A stretch of DNA of 64,000 nucleotides from Methylocapsa acidiphila B2 (GCF_000427445.1 NZ_KE386496.1:62001-126000), one strand, 5' to 3'; shown: positions 8,251 to 17,252, numbered from the stretch's first letter. The notes: generated by a model not told the origin, from the sequence alone. Program-made: numbers and translations.

Positions 8251-8451
8251 TCAACCCCGCGCCGCGGCGGCGATTGCGCGCAGCGCCGTAAGTTCGTCGC
8301 GCTCGCGCGGGTCAAAGTCCAAGCCTTCGCCCGGCTTCCGCGCCGGTGCTTGAAGCGCGGCGAGGCGATCAGAAAGGAGCCCGAAATGCCGCGCACCGAC
8401 CCGGATCGCGTGCGAAGATCGGCCGTTGGCCGGAACGGTGACGTTCGGCAT
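8251..8451 (-). CDS. small hypothetical phage protein, first gene of leftward operon
   Basis: 66 residues, unrecognised, with a helical C-terminus rich in Arg/Ala/Leu ('RERDELTALRAIAAAARG'). An AGGAAACCAACC leader gives a usable ribosome site before the ATG. It is the first gene downstream of the leftward TTGACA promoter that faces the XRE repressor gene, a position typical of Cro-like or early regulatory genes, although no HTH is visible. Confidence 0.55.
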   Translation of the reverse strand: MPNVTVPANGRSSHAIRVGARHFGLLSDRLAALQAPARKPGEGLDFDPRERDELTALRAIAAAARG

Positions 8452-8465
8452 TGGTTGGTTTCCTG

Positions 8466-8518
8466 TTGTGAAATCGCAGCTATGATGCTATAAGAACGAA
8501 AGCCGCCCGCTTTGTCAA
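8466..8518. promoter_or_regulatory. overlapping divergent promoters of the XRE switch
   Basis: Rightward toward the XRE gene: TTGTGA (8466-8471), 17-base spacer, TATAAG (8489-8494). Leftward: a perfect TTGACA at 8518-8513, then TTATAG at 8493-8488 (19-base spacing; CTTATA gives 18). The two -10 boxes overlap on the same bases, so RNA polymerase at one should exclude the other, as in a lysogeny-type switch. Confidence 0.65.
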
Positions 8519-8543
8519 TTAGAATCGTAACAAGGCTGCGAAA

Positions 8544-8786
8544 ATGCTTCCCGTGCAATGCAAGATGGCGCGCACCGCTCTCAGTCTAGGAATTCGCAAA
8601 CTCGCTGAACTAGCCAGTGTTTCATCAAACACCGTCTCCCGTTTTGAGGCCGGCGAAGAGCTGAAGCCCCGGACGGTCGAGGCGCTCCGCTCCGCCCTCG
8701 AATCTGCGGGCGTGATCTTCGTCGAGGAGAACGGCGAAGGGGCGGGCGTTCGGCTCCGCAAGGATAAAACCAATGCCGCGCCGTGA
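8544..8786 (+). CDS. XRE-family helix-turn-helix regulator
   Basis: 80 residues. Residues 15-55 form an HTH ('GIRKLAELASVSSNTVSRFEAGEELKPRTVEALRSALE'), followed by 'AGVIFVEENGEGAGVRLRK', a common tail in small alphaproteobacterial XRE repressors. Transcribed divergently from the early operon. It overlaps the next gene by 14 bases. Likely repressor of the element and of its own promoter. Confidence 0.85.
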   Translation: MLPVQCKMARTALSLGIRKLAELASVSSNTVSRFEAGEELKPRTVEALRSALESAGVIFVEENGEGAGVRLRKDKTNAAP

Positions 8787-10281
8787 CGAGTCGGGCGAAG
8801 CCGGGCGTCGAAACGAGGGGCGGCCCAACAATGATGCCCATGACAAGAAGGCCAAGACAGGGGCCCACAAGCAATCGAAAAGCGATCCTTATGAAGAGAG
8901 CCCTGGCGACGTGATGAGCCGGACGCTCGCGCTTCTTTTTCCCTATGCGAAGGACGAAATCTCAAAGGGAAACGCCACGCCAAGAGCATCATGGGCGCCG
9001 GGTGAGACACCACTTAAAGGACAGGCGCTCGACGAGGTAATTAAGACGCTCAAAAAGAAAAATAGACTGCGTTCTTTAGATGAGCTTCGAGCCCTGACCG
9101 ATAAGACCTGGATGGATCCGAGACCTAAAGGTCTTTCGTCGAAATTAGACGCCGCATGTCCATTCTGGCGCGCGCGTTGGTGGACGGCGATGGCGGCCGC
9201 GGCGGCCCAGGAATCAGTTCAGCTGCGCCGCAAAAATCTTAAACGGCTAAAGCAGCGCAACAGCGAGATTGAAGCTCTTATAGAAAATCTCGACAGATTT
9301 GTCGCGGACTTTAAACCTAACGAGGTCGCTCCAATATATACTTTAGGCCTCGACCGCGTTGACTATGCCGAGACCACGCCGATTATTGAGCGCGCCGCTG
9401 AGGCGCACAATCAAGTCGCTGTTGCGCTTGCCGCGCTGAAGGAGTTGAAGGCCGCTGCGAAGCGCGAGCACAGGCGACTTTCTGCAACGAACCGGCCTGA
9501 GTCAATCATCTGGCTGCAGACGTTTTGTGAGGCTATGGGTCATTTATGGCGGTTTCTTACGGGGTCAAATCCGTCGTCGTCATCCGTCCTTTTCATTGAC
9601 CTCGTCGAGGACGCTTTGACCAGCATTGGCGTCGAGCCAGAGCATGACCTCCAATCCAACATCCGAGCTGCCGTCGAGCGCGTGCTCGGCAAGCCAGGAC
9701 AGGAGGGACGGCCATTTTGGGATCGGTTCGACAGGATGGAGGAGGGTTCTTACCCGCCGAGCTGGCTGCCTCGCAATATGAAAATGGATGAAAATATCGC
9801 CGAATGGAAGCATCGAGGCGACGATTGGAAGGCTGAGATCCGCAACATCTATTTTGAAGCGGTTGCCATTGACCCTGCTAAAAGATCTGTGGCGAATGCC
9901 ATGCTGGCATGGATCTACCTTACAAAAGACGACGAAATCTGTAGTTTCATGGATAGCATTGGGTGGACGCCGCCGAAAGGGGTCGAAAGGATCGGGCTGC
10001 CCATTTTTCCAGATCCAGCTGATCTGAGAGATCTACAGACGGATTTTTGGAAGGATGAGTTACCGCGCTTGATCAAGCAGCAAAGGTCAGGCGACAGCGA
10101 GGCGGACGACAGGCTCCAAAAACTCTATGCCGACGCGGGACCTAAACAACGTGAACGGATTGAAGATCTCGGCTGGCGGCCGCCGCAGTCCATCGCCGAC
10201 GTCGAGACTGCGCCCGCGCCCCAGCCGCCCGCAAAACGCGGCGCCCGGCGGCGCAACGTCAATCACCGGGAAAATTCATAA
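8773..10281 (+). CDS. large hypothetical cargo protein
   Basis: 502 residues, no family recognised. Residues 1-48 are charged and low in hydrophobics (probably disordered). A Trp-rich helix 'PFWRARWWTAMAAAAAQ' lies near 130-145. Heptad-like charged helices follow around 150-175 and 220-245, then a folded region with 'PESIIWLQTFCEAMGHLWRFL' and 'FWDRFDRMEEGSYPPSWLP'. The C-terminus is Pro/Arg-rich. No membrane segment or catalytic motif seen. It overlaps the XRE gene and is the only other plus-strand gene of the element, the usual place for accessory cargo such as defence or exclusion genes; that role is inference. Confidence 0.7.
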   Translation: MPRRDESGEAGRRNEGRPNNDAHDKKAKTGAHKQSKSDPYEESPGDVMSRTLALLFPYAKDEISKGNATPRASWAPGETPLKGQALDEVIKTLKKKNRLRSLDELRALTDKTWMDPRPKGLSSKLDAACPFWRARWWTAMAAAAAQESVQLRRKNLKRLKQRNSEIEALIENLDRFVADFKPNEVAPIYTLGLDRVDYAETTPIIERAAEAHNQVAVALAALKELKAAAKREHRRLSATNRPESIIWLQTFCEAMGHLWRFLTGSNPSSSSVLFIDLVEDALTSIGVEPEHDLQSNIRAAVERVLGKPGQEGRPFWDRFDRMEEGSYPPSWLPRNMKMDENIAEWKHRGDDWKAEIRNIYFEAVAIDPAKRSVANAMLAWIYLTKDDEICSFMDSIGWTPPKGVERIGLPIFPDPADLRDLQTDFWKDELPRLIKQQRSGDSEADDRLQKLYADAGPKQRERIEDLGWRPPQSIADVETAPAPQPPAKRGARRRNVNHRENS

Positions 10282-10639
10282 AGACATGCGCGCGCTCTGC
10301 AGCATCGGGCTGCAGCGCAGTCGTCGCCCGCGTCCGACGAACGAGCGAGACGGAGGTCGACGAACGGGCGATCATCGCATTTTCGGGCGTGATGTAGTTG
10401 ACCCGGCCGCCGACGATACGCCAAACGAGGCCGCCGGGATGATCCAGCCAAGGCGGCGCGAAGAGATCATCGACCGTCCATCCTAAGCGCCAGGCGATCC
10501 GGCCGCGTTCTGCCAGGAAAGCCGCAGCGTCGACCAGCGCCTGCGCATGCCGCGTCGGATCGACGCCCTGCGGGCAATGCGCCTGCAAGCGCTGGAAAGC
10601 CTCGATATAGGGCACGGGAAGTGAAGTCTCGTCCGTCAT
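10259..10639 (-). CDS. hypothetical phage tail-region protein
   Basis: 126 residues, unrecognised. 'AAFLAERGRIAWRLGWTVDDLFAPPWLDHPGGLVWRIVGGRVNYITPENAMI' looks like a compact conserved domain common in proteobacterial prophages without assigned role. It starts 10 bases after the tape-measure stop with AGAGG upstream, so it belongs to the tail operon. Its 3' end overlaps the convergent cargo gene by 23 bases. Confidence 0.6.
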   Translation of the reverse strand: MTDETSLPVPYIEAFQRLQAHCPQGVDPTRHAQALVDAAAFLAERGRIAWRLGWTVDDLFAPPWLDHPGGLVWRIVGGRVNYITPENAMIARSSTSVSLVRRTRATTALQPDAAERAHVFMNFPGD

Positions 10640-12207
10640 GGCAAAACCTCTATCGTCCGCCGCCCATGCCGCCGGGCGCCGCCTCTGGCATGGAGACGCC
10701 GGTTCCGCTGCGCAGCGCCCCGCTCGCATACATGCTCTGCTCGACGCGCTTGACGATCGCATCCGTGTCAGCCGTCACCTCGATATGGAGATTAATGTCG
10801 GCCGCGCCCTTCAGCTCCGGCGCGGTTTGATGCGGCGTCGGCCCAAAAGCAAGCAGGCCCGGCGCGACGCTGGAGCCCGTCATCCCACGTCGCATTGTTT
10901 CCAAGTCGAGAGCGGAATTATAGCCTCCGGCGCGCCGGTCATTCGCGTCCAGCGCGCTTTGCGCGGCGATCCTAGCCTCGTGGGCGTCGGCGAGCTCGCC
11001 GAGCGCGCGATGCGCCTCCTGCCTCCGCCGTACGCTTTCTCTCAGCGCGGCCGTCTCAGCCGTCGGCGGCCCATAGATGTCGAGCCGCGCCAGCCGCTTC
11101 TCGTCTCGGTCCAAATCGTCGAAATCGCCGCCGGCGCCCGCAAGGCCCGAGGACGCCGCCTCATATTTATCGTCGAGACCTTGCATCCTTCGGCGATGAT
11201 CGTTACGCGCGGCCTTGAGCGAATTTGGATCGCCATAAAAGGCGTCGTTCATCAAAGCATTGAAGCGCTTTTGATACGTGGGAGTCTTGTTCGGATCCAC
11301 GTTTTGAAAATGCGTCAATCGATCCGTATAGCCGGCGATCGCGCGCGCCAAATCGTTCATCGGCGTAGCAAGACCGGCCGCGAGCTGCGAGCCGAGCGTC
11401 GCCCCAAGTCCTTCGAGCGCATGCTTGAGGCCGGAGAAGGCGATCGAGGGGTCTTTCGATTGATAGATGTCCGCCGCGCCGAGACCGTGGGCGCCGGCCA
11501 GCAAGGCCATATCCTTGTCGATTCGTGATTGCTGGGTCGCGAGCATGCCGACCAGCTGCGACGCCATTTGGTTTTGGAACAAGGCGCTGATGCGCTGAAG
11601 GATTTCATCCTTATCCTTCACCCCCGCTCGTTCAAGGGCCGGCAAAAGATATTGCTTGATCCACTCGTTCGGGTCGGACTGAGCCAGACGCCAACCTTGG
11701 ATATGCATGCCAGGCTTGAGGCCTTTCGCCTCGCCCGTCCTCGTGCGCAAGAGATCTTCATGACGAACGAGCCCGAGGCTTTCGAAGTCAGTGAGCGCGC
11801 TATGCTTCATGATCCCGCCGACGATCGCGGCGTTGAAGGCGGAGACCGCCTTGCCGTAACTGGAACCGCCAAGTTCTTGTGCAAGCGTCGGCGCCGTCCC
11901 AAGAATAAATCTTTCCGAAAGGCTCGGCGTCGCCTGCCGCCCGAATTTGAACATTTCGTAATATTGATAGGGCCGGAGCGTATCTCCAAATACGTTCAGG
12001 CCCTTCGCGATGCCTTCCATATATTCATGAAACTGCTTCGGATTTTGCGTCACGCCCTTGATCTCGAGGCCCTTGACCAGCTGATCAAAATCCTCAGAGA
12101 CATCAGCGCCCGGCCGCGCGGCTTGGGCGATGATGCGCAGCTTCGCCAGCGGCTCCATGATCTCGGCGGCCTCTTGATAGGAGCCAACAATCGAGCGCGC
12201 ATTTCTA

Positions 12208-13058
12208 GGTCCCGTTGACAAATAGGATTCCCATTAGGGTAAGGTTCTGATTCAAGGTCGCTTTCGGAAGGAGGCGGGCTTGATTCGGGGATTGATGTCG
12301 GATGAGGAATGGGCGTGTTTCGAGCCGTTCGTGACGGTTCGCGGCGCGCATAGCGGGCGACGGCCGAAGGACCACCGCCTCGTTCTCGATGGGATTTTCT
12401 GGATTGCCCGCACCGGCGCGCAATGGCGGGACCTGCACGAGCATTTCGGCAAATGGTCGTCGGTCTATCGGCAGTTCCGGCGCTGGACTCTCAGTGGGCT
12501 GTGGGAGCTCCTTCTGGAAGCCCTGAATGAAACCGAGGGCGTTGGCGAGACCGTCCAGATGATCGACTCGACCATCATCCGGGCGCATCACTGCGCCGCC
12601 GGCGCTAAAGGGGGACTCCGCGTCAGGGTCTTGGCCGCTCGAGAGGTGGCTTCACGACAAAGATTCACCTCCGCACGAACGGCGAAGGACTGCCGATAGC
12701 CGCAAAGATCACCGCAGGCGAGGTCTCGGATTATTCGGGCTTCGCCCCCTTGATGGAAGCGGAAGGACCTGAGGCCAAAGTCCTGCTCGCCGATCGTGGT
12801 TATGATTCCGATCATATTCGCGAAACGCTGGAGAAAACAGGCGCTGCGGCCATCATTCCGACGCGCCGAAACCGCAAGATCCAAATCCAGATCGACAGTC
12901 ACATCTATGCCTTGCGCAACCGCGTCGAGCGTTGCTTCAACAAGCTCAAAAACTCTCGGCGCCTCGCAACCCGCTACGACAAAACCGCAGCCAGCTATCT
13001 CGGGTTCGTCCAAATCGCCGCGATCAGGATCTGGATGCGCATATTTGTCAACAGGACC
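12208..13058 (+). mobile_element. IS5-family (IS427-like) insertion sequence, 851 bp
   Basis: Terminal inverted repeats of 17 bp, left GGTCCCGTTGACAAATA (12208-12224) and right complement GGTCCTGTTGACAAATA (13042-13058), match at 16 of 17. A TA target duplication flanks it (12206-12207 and 13059-13060). It encodes one transposase across two frames. The exact ends and intact duplication suggest a recent insertion. Confidence 0.93.
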
Positions 13059-13061
13059 TAA
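12280..13061 (+). CDS. IS5-family DDE transposase, two frames
   Basis: Frame 1 (12280 to about 12614) carries 'MSDEEWACFEPFV', 'GIFWIARTGAQWRDLP'-like sequence and 'MIDSTIIRAHH' with the first catalytic Asp. A -1 shift in AAAGGGGG (12607-12614) leads into 'RSRGGFTTKIHL', the second Asp in 'LLADRGYDSDHI' and the Glu in 'NRVERCFNKLK', ending at 13061; total about 260 residues. The TTG start at 12280 has GGAGG 7 bases upstream. The stop TAA uses the duplicated TA plus one flanking base. Programmed frameshifting is usual in this IS group, so it may be active. Confidence 0.85.
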
Positions 13062-13511
13062 GCATGTGCATGATCTCGGTTTGCCCGATCGCCGGAAATT
13101 TGGTCGCGAGAGCCGCGGCCTCTTGTTCCGCCTCGGCGATCTCTTTGCCCGACATGCCGGAGGCCTGCATGCGCAAGCGCTCGTGCACGCGATCCATTGA
13201 TCCGCGAGCGACCTCATGCGCGGCCATGCCGCCGGCGACTGTGGCGCCGAGGCCAACGATTGAGCCCGCGCCCATTGCGATGCCCATGCCGCTGGAATGC
13301 GCCGAGGCGGCGCTGCGAGCGATCGAGGCTTGCGCGCGCGACACGCGGCTCGAGCTGTCGATAACCTGGCGCGCATTGGCGGAAATCGCCGACGCGGCCT
13401 GATTCATGCGCGCGATCTTTTTCTCGATCGCGGAAAGGGCGGCTCCGGTTCGATCATCTCCGGCGATGACGAGTTTGGCTTCGAGGATCTTTCCGGCCAC
13501 GATTCAAACCC

Positions 13512-13960
13512 TCACTTGTCGTGATACTTCACCGCTCGCGCGAAGAGCCGGTCGATTTCATCGAGCGTCATGCGGTCGCAGGCGTCTGCGGCGATGACGC
13601 GGAACCCGAAGACGAGATGGTCGATCTTTTTCGCGAGATCGCCGACGCGGCGTCCGTAAAAAAACTGAAGAGCGCCTCTTTGATCTGGAGCACGTCGGCG
13701 AGCGACATGGCCCGCAGCACAAGCTCGCCGCCATCGATGTTTTGATCGTCGCTGAAGCTCAAAAGCTCCCGAATATACGCCGCGACCACTTCGTCTTTCT
13801 CGACAAAATAGCTCGCGCCATCCGCCATGCGGACAATGAAGCGCGGCTCGCCGAGGTTCATGTAATTGAACCCCGTGGGAGCTTTGAGAACGACCCGATT
13901 GACCAGCTTGTCGAACCACGGAAACGGCTCGACCAGCTCGATTTGCGTTGATTTCGTCAT
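13512..13960 (-). CDS. tail assembly chaperone, long -1 frameshift product
   Basis: Ribosomes slipping back one base in a run of seven T (13664-13658 on the minus strand) would join the first 101 residues of the short chaperone to a 48-residue tail ('YGRRVGDLAKKIDHLVFGF...' to 'ARAVKYHDK'), making about 149 residues. The extension frame is open exactly to 13512, 11 bases before the tape measure start. Short and long chaperones coating the tape measure protein is the established scheme for lambda G/GT and P2 E/E'. Confidence 0.75.
13568..13960 (-). CDS. phage tail assembly chaperone, Mu gp41 / P2 gpE type
   Basis: 130 residues. 'IELVEPFPWFDKLVNRVVLKAPTGFNYMNLGEP' and 'VLRAMSLADVLQIKEALFSFF' fit the tail-chaperone family (E/41/14): a beta-rich start with 'V.L..PT...Y..LG', then helices. 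GGAG lies upstream of the ATG at 13960. After the slippery site the zero-frame tail is Ser/Arg-rich and looks non-structural, supporting the idea that the -1 frame is the conserved extension. Confidence 0.78.
   Translation of the reverse strand: MTKSTQIELVEPFPWFDKLVNRVVLKAPTGFNYMNLGEPRFIVRMADGASYFVEKDEVVAAYIRELLSFSDDQNIDGGELVLRAMSLADVLQIKEALFSFFTDAASAISRKRSTISSSGSASSPQTPATA
13658..13664 (-). other. slippery heptamer for -1 frameshift
   Basis: On the minus strand the codons read AGT TTT TTT ACG, placing T TTT TTT in the exact X XXY YYZ phase for -1 slippage. Position (codons 99-101 of the chaperone) and the open downstream frame match tail-chaperone frameshift sites. Confidence 0.75.
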
Positions 13961-13970
13961 GTTGCGCTCC

Positions 13971-14294
13971 TCACGCATTAGTTGGCGCGACCAACGCGCC
14001 TGCATTGACATTTTTATTCATGACGCCAGCCATCACCGTGGCCAACGCGAGCGGCCCGACGGTTTTGGCGATCTTGGGCAAGCCGCGGAGCGCAAGGGGC
14101 ATATCATCGACAGGGGGCAGGACTGCGCTCAAAATCGGCCCGCTTAACTCGGCGAGAGCGGCTACACTCGAACCGACGCCAGCGACCCGCTGCGAGATGG
14201 GGTCGACAACGATCGAGACTCTCGAGACATTCGCGACCACTCTCGAAATATTCGCGATCCTCTGTTCAACATCTTCAAACGTGGTGTTGCTCAT
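13971..14294 (-). CDS. hypothetical tail-operon protein with hydrophobic C-terminus
   Basis: 107 residues from ATG 14294 (GGAAATGG upstream). The N-terminal 40 residues form an amphipathic repeat-like helix ('ANISRVVANVSRVSIVV'). The C-terminus has two apolar segments ('LSGPILSAVLPPV' and 'VGPLALATVMAGVM'). Stop and next gene are 10 bases apart. The frame is open up to a TTG at 14489 that overlaps the upstream stop (TTGA), so a 172-residue version is possible. Function unknown. Confidence 0.55.
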   Translation of the reverse strand: MSNTTFEDVEQRIANISRVVANVSRVSIVVDPISQRVAGVGSSVAALAELSGPILSAVLPPVDDMPLALRGLPKIAKTVGPLALATVMAGVMNKNVNAGALVAPTNA

Positions 14295-14485
14295 GCCATT
14301 TCCTTCAAGTAGAGGATGCAGCGGACCGCCGACGTCATCGCTCGCGACCAGCCTGGAACCTAGTCGAAGTTGCAGACGTCGACGGCCGCCGGTGATCGCG
14401 CCCGTCCATTGGAGTAAAACGTCGCGATCTGCGGGTGTTTTGCGCCACCGCCCGCCGGGCCTTTGATCCGGATGGCAAAAGCGGA

Positions 14486-15316
14486 TCAAATCTCGCCCAA
14501 ATTTGCGACGAACATGGGGGCAAGATCATATTCGATCGGCCTCACGGGCCCCGCAGGAGCGCTGGATTCTGGTCGTTCTTGCGCGAATTGCGCTTGTCGC
14601 TCGGCCCGCATTTCGGCTCGAAACGCTTCATCCTCGGCACGCCTTTTTGCGTCCAGGCTGGCTCGCTCCGCAGCCTCTCTCTCGCGCAACGCGCGGCCGT
14701 CATTCTCGCTGAGTTCAGATTCTGGATTCGTCAACAGAGCCGCCGCCCAAGCCCGCAACGTCGCCGAAGCGGCTTGCACTCTTTCGTCACGGCGCGGCAT
14801 TTCATGACCGGGACGCTCAACGAAGGGCCGCAGGTCTTCGACCGAAAAGCGAAGTTCCGCCGCGGCGTTCAGCACCGCCAACAGCTTTTCAAGCTCCGTG
14901 TTGAGTCCGAATGCGCGGGACAAGGTCTCTTTGATATGCGCGGCGACTACTGCCCGCGCAGTGGTCCCAACGCTTTCCTGGGCGTCGTCCGCCGATTGCA
15001 CAGATTCGGCGTGATTTTTCTCCAGCTCCTCGATCGCGGCTTGAACGAGCCTCAGTTGTTCCGCGACATCAGATTTTGCTTTTGCGTGGGCGAGCTTAAT
15101 GTCAGCGCCGCCGCCGCCATTAACCAGGAAAGCCTTCGCCAGGGCTTGAGCATCGGCTCGCTCGCCTTCAGTGCGGCGATCGAGCTCCGTCAGCAAAGCC
15201 CCCTCGCGCTCCTTGGCGCGAGTCAGAGCTTGACTTGCCGCGTCAGCCGCCGCCCTGGCCGCCGCAAAATCTTTTTGTGCAGCTTGTAGAGCTGCGCGAG
15301 CTTCAGGAAGAAGCAT
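14486..15316 (-). CDS. coiled-coil hypothetical phage protein
   Basis: 276 residues, dominated by charged Ala/Glu/Arg helices: residues 5-55 and 80-115 read as coiled coil, and 215-255 is a second long 'AERASLDAKRRAEDEAFRAEMRAERQAQ' helix. GGAGACAGAAAA precedes the ATG. Possible scaffold or tail-fibre-associated protein; no family recognised. It lies between the integrase end and the tail module. Confidence 0.6.
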   Translation of the reverse strand: MLLPEARAALQAAQKDFAAARAAADAASQALTRAKEREGALLTELDRRTEGERADAQALAKAFLVNGGGGADIKLAHAKAKSDVAEQLRLVQAAIEELEKNHAESVQSADDAQESVGTTARAVVAAHIKETLSRAFGLNTELEKLLAVLNAAAELRFSVEDLRPFVERPGHEMPRRDERVQAASATLRAWAAALLTNPESELSENDGRALREREAAERASLDAKRRAEDEAFRAEMRAERQAQFAQERPESSAPAGPVRPIEYDLAPMFVANLGEI

Positions 15317-15351
15317 TTTTCTGTCTCCAGCGAAATAGGACTTCGGCGGCG

Positions 15352-15708
15352 CTAATGACTCACGATTGGCATGACGAAGCCGCGACGCCCCGCCTTCGCT
15401 TCGTCGTTTAATTTTTCAGCGACACTCTTCCATGAGGCGCTCGCCGACTCTTCTAACGGTTGGAGACTTTGATCAGCGTCGACGCCGGGAAGAAGCCGCG
15501 CGTGTTGCGTCGCACCGGCCGCACTGATCGGCGATTTGCTCAACAGTAGGCGCGCCTCAAGAGGCGAAAAATCCGTATTGAAGGCAAGATGCTTCGCAAG
15601 CTCCTCACGGCCGACTGCCTCGGGCGACGTGATAATGGCCTTCATGCGTTCGCGTGTGGCCGTTGCAGCGGCTTGTGCGGCCTCAGACTCAACATCAAAT
15701 TTGCCCAT
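15352..15708 (-). CDS. small protein resembling the tail of phage S49 head proteases
   Basis: 118 residues. 'RERMKAIITSPEAVGREELAKHLAFNTDFSPLEARLLLSKSP' resembles the segment that ends many prophage S49-type head-maturation proteases ('IKAIL.S.EA.GRE.LA.HLAF.TD.S.EEA...L'). Here it stands alone with its own ATG and GGAGATAG ribosome site. The protease domain itself is absent nearby, so this may be a leftover of a lost head module or an independent scaffold-like gene. Resemblance is from memory of the family. Confidence 0.5.
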   Translation of the reverse strand: MGKFDVESEAAQAAATATRERMKAIITSPEAVGREELAKHLAFNTDFSPLEARLLLSKSPISAAGATQHARLLPGVDADQSLQPLEESASASWKSVAEKLNDEAKAGRRGFVMPIVSH

Positions 15709-15971
15709 GTGGTCTATCTCCTGTGAAAAATTCGCCTCGCCCACGCGCGCCGATTTGCCGAAGGTCAAATTGGTCGCAATTCGACTCCATGGAGAAGTTT
15801 CCATTGTGCCAATAATTGTCGTGGAATTGTCGCACCGGCGCGGACCCAGCCGGTTGGGTTGATCGTGATCGATTCGGAGCCCGCAGGACATGCGCGAAGA
15901 TTGAGGCAAATCAGTCAAGCATCCCGCATTGACGGCTGCGGAAATTTGTGACAGCCGACGCCGCGAGAGCT

Positions 15972-17252
15972 TTAGGTCTTTGCGCTCTTTGGCGGCGTGG
16001 TCTTGCCGCCGTCGCCCGCGAGGCCGAACGCGATCCGATCGCCAACCACATCCGAGACCGCCCGAACCGGGTTCGCGTCAAAATTCGCGTAACGCCCCGT
16101 CATCGCTACCGTGGAATGACGAAGCAGGTCGCGGACCGCAAAGGCGTTGACGCCGGCCTGCGCGGCATAGGTTCCGACGGTATGCCTTAGATCATGCAGA
16201 TGGACGTCCGGAATGCCAGCGCGAAGCCGCAAACGCTGCCAGGCGTTTTCAACAACCTCATTTGAGACATAGCGTTCGACGTCCGTGGAGCGCGGAAAAA
16301 CCCAGGGTGAGCCCTCCACGCGGGCGACCCCGGCCAAGAGCTCCAGGGCGACGCCGCTGACTGGATGAGGCTTCCGCGCGCCCCCTTTCTTCTCAGGCAG
16401 ATCGATCGTCGCAGTCTCAAAATTCACATGGGCCCATTCAAGAGAGACGATTTCGCCGCGACGGGCCCCCGTAAAGAGCAGAAGCCGAATTATGTTCAAT
16501 ACCTCGGGCGCGACGGGCGTCCGTCGGTTCTCCGGCTTCGCCAGATGCCGGTTTGTCGGTTTAGCCGGATTGATCGTCCAGGGGAGGCCCGCGCCGGCCG
16601 CTTCGCGCAGGGCTTCGCCGAGCCGTTTCAGTTCGTCGACGTTCAGGAACCGCTCGCGATGTGTCTCTGGATAACGCTTGATCCGTCGGCAGGGATTTGA
16701 GTTTTCCGACCGTAGTCCCCAAAGCTCGGCATTGCTGAAGGCCTTCGAGAGGAGCGCCAGCAATTTGTTCGCCTGGCTTGGCGTATCTCGCATTTCGAGA
16801 TGCAACTTGACCAGGTCCTGACGCGTCACGCCCTCTGCCTTGAGCGCGCCGAGGCGCGGCCGCGCGACGCGATTAAACAGATATTCCGTTTCTTGCAGCG
16901 TTCGCGCGGCGCTGTGGACCTCGACATGCTCCGCAATATGCCGATCGAGGAGTTCATTGACCGTCAGCGAATCCCGACGCGCCGTCTTATCCCCCAAAGG
17001 ATCGCCGCCGTCGGCAATGTTCACGAGCAACCGCCGCGCTCGAGCACGGGCTTCGTCGACCGTCAGGGCGCCATGGCGGCCAATGACCATCCGGCGCGAG
17101 CGGCCCAAGGCGCTTCGATATTGAAGAATGAAGCTCTTGACGCCTGACGGTTGGACCCTGAGGCCGAACCCTCGAAGCTCGGTATCCCAGACGAGGAGTG
17201 AGCGCTGGCCCGGCGCGATGTCATCAATGATGCGTTTGGTGAGCTTTGGCAT
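15972..17252 (-). CDS. int: tyrosine recombinase / integrase, P4-like with DUF4102 arm-binding domain
   Basis: 426 residues. N-terminal DUF4102 fold (about 1-90, 'LTKRIIDDIAPG...DTELRGFGLRV..SG.KSFI'). Core-binding domain about 100-200. Catalytic domain with Arg in 'LLFTGARRGEIVSLEW', 'HDLRHT', a following His in 'LLRHSTVAMTGRY' and the nucleophile Tyr. It integrates DNA at tRNA 3' ends. It reads away from the tRNA-Thr fragment 311 bases upstream, which is its likely attachment site. Confidence 0.95.
   Translation of the reverse strand: MPKLTKRIIDDIAPGQRSLLVWDTELRGFGLRVQPSGVKSFILQYRSALGRSRRMVIGRHGALTVDEARARARRLLVNIADGGDPLGDKTARRDSLTVNELLDRHIAEHVEVHSAARTLQETEYLFNRVARPRLGALKAEGVTRQDLVKLHLEMRDTPSQANKLLALLSKAFSNAELWGLRSENSNPCRRIKRYPETHRERFLNVDELKRLGEALREAAGAGLPWTINPAKPTNRHLAKPENRRTPVAPEVLNIIRLLLFTGARRGEIVSLEWAHVNFETATIDLPEKKGGARKPHPVSGVALELLAGVARVEGSPWVFPRSTDVERYVSNEVVENAWQRLRLRAGIPDVHLHDLRHTVGTYAAQAGVNAFAVRDLLRHSTVAMTGRYANFDANPVRAVSDVVGDRIAFGLAGDGGKTTPPKSAKT

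Larger units (their letters stand above)
10650..13500 (-). pseudogene. tape measure protein gene interrupted by an insertion sequence
   Basis: The N-terminal part (13500 to about 13061) starts 'MAGKILEAKLVIAGDDRTG' with a coiled, Ala/Ser-rich helix and a Gly-rich hydrophobic segment. The C-terminal part (12205 to 10650, 518 residues) is helical with hydrophobic stretches, as in tape measure proteins that set tail length. Removing the 851-bp IS and one TA copy rejoins the frame exactly (…MHMLR-NARSIVG…), giving a 665-residue protein. The gene sits 11 bases downstream of the tail chaperone, the standard order. Tail assembly should be abolished by this insertion. Confidence 0.88.
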
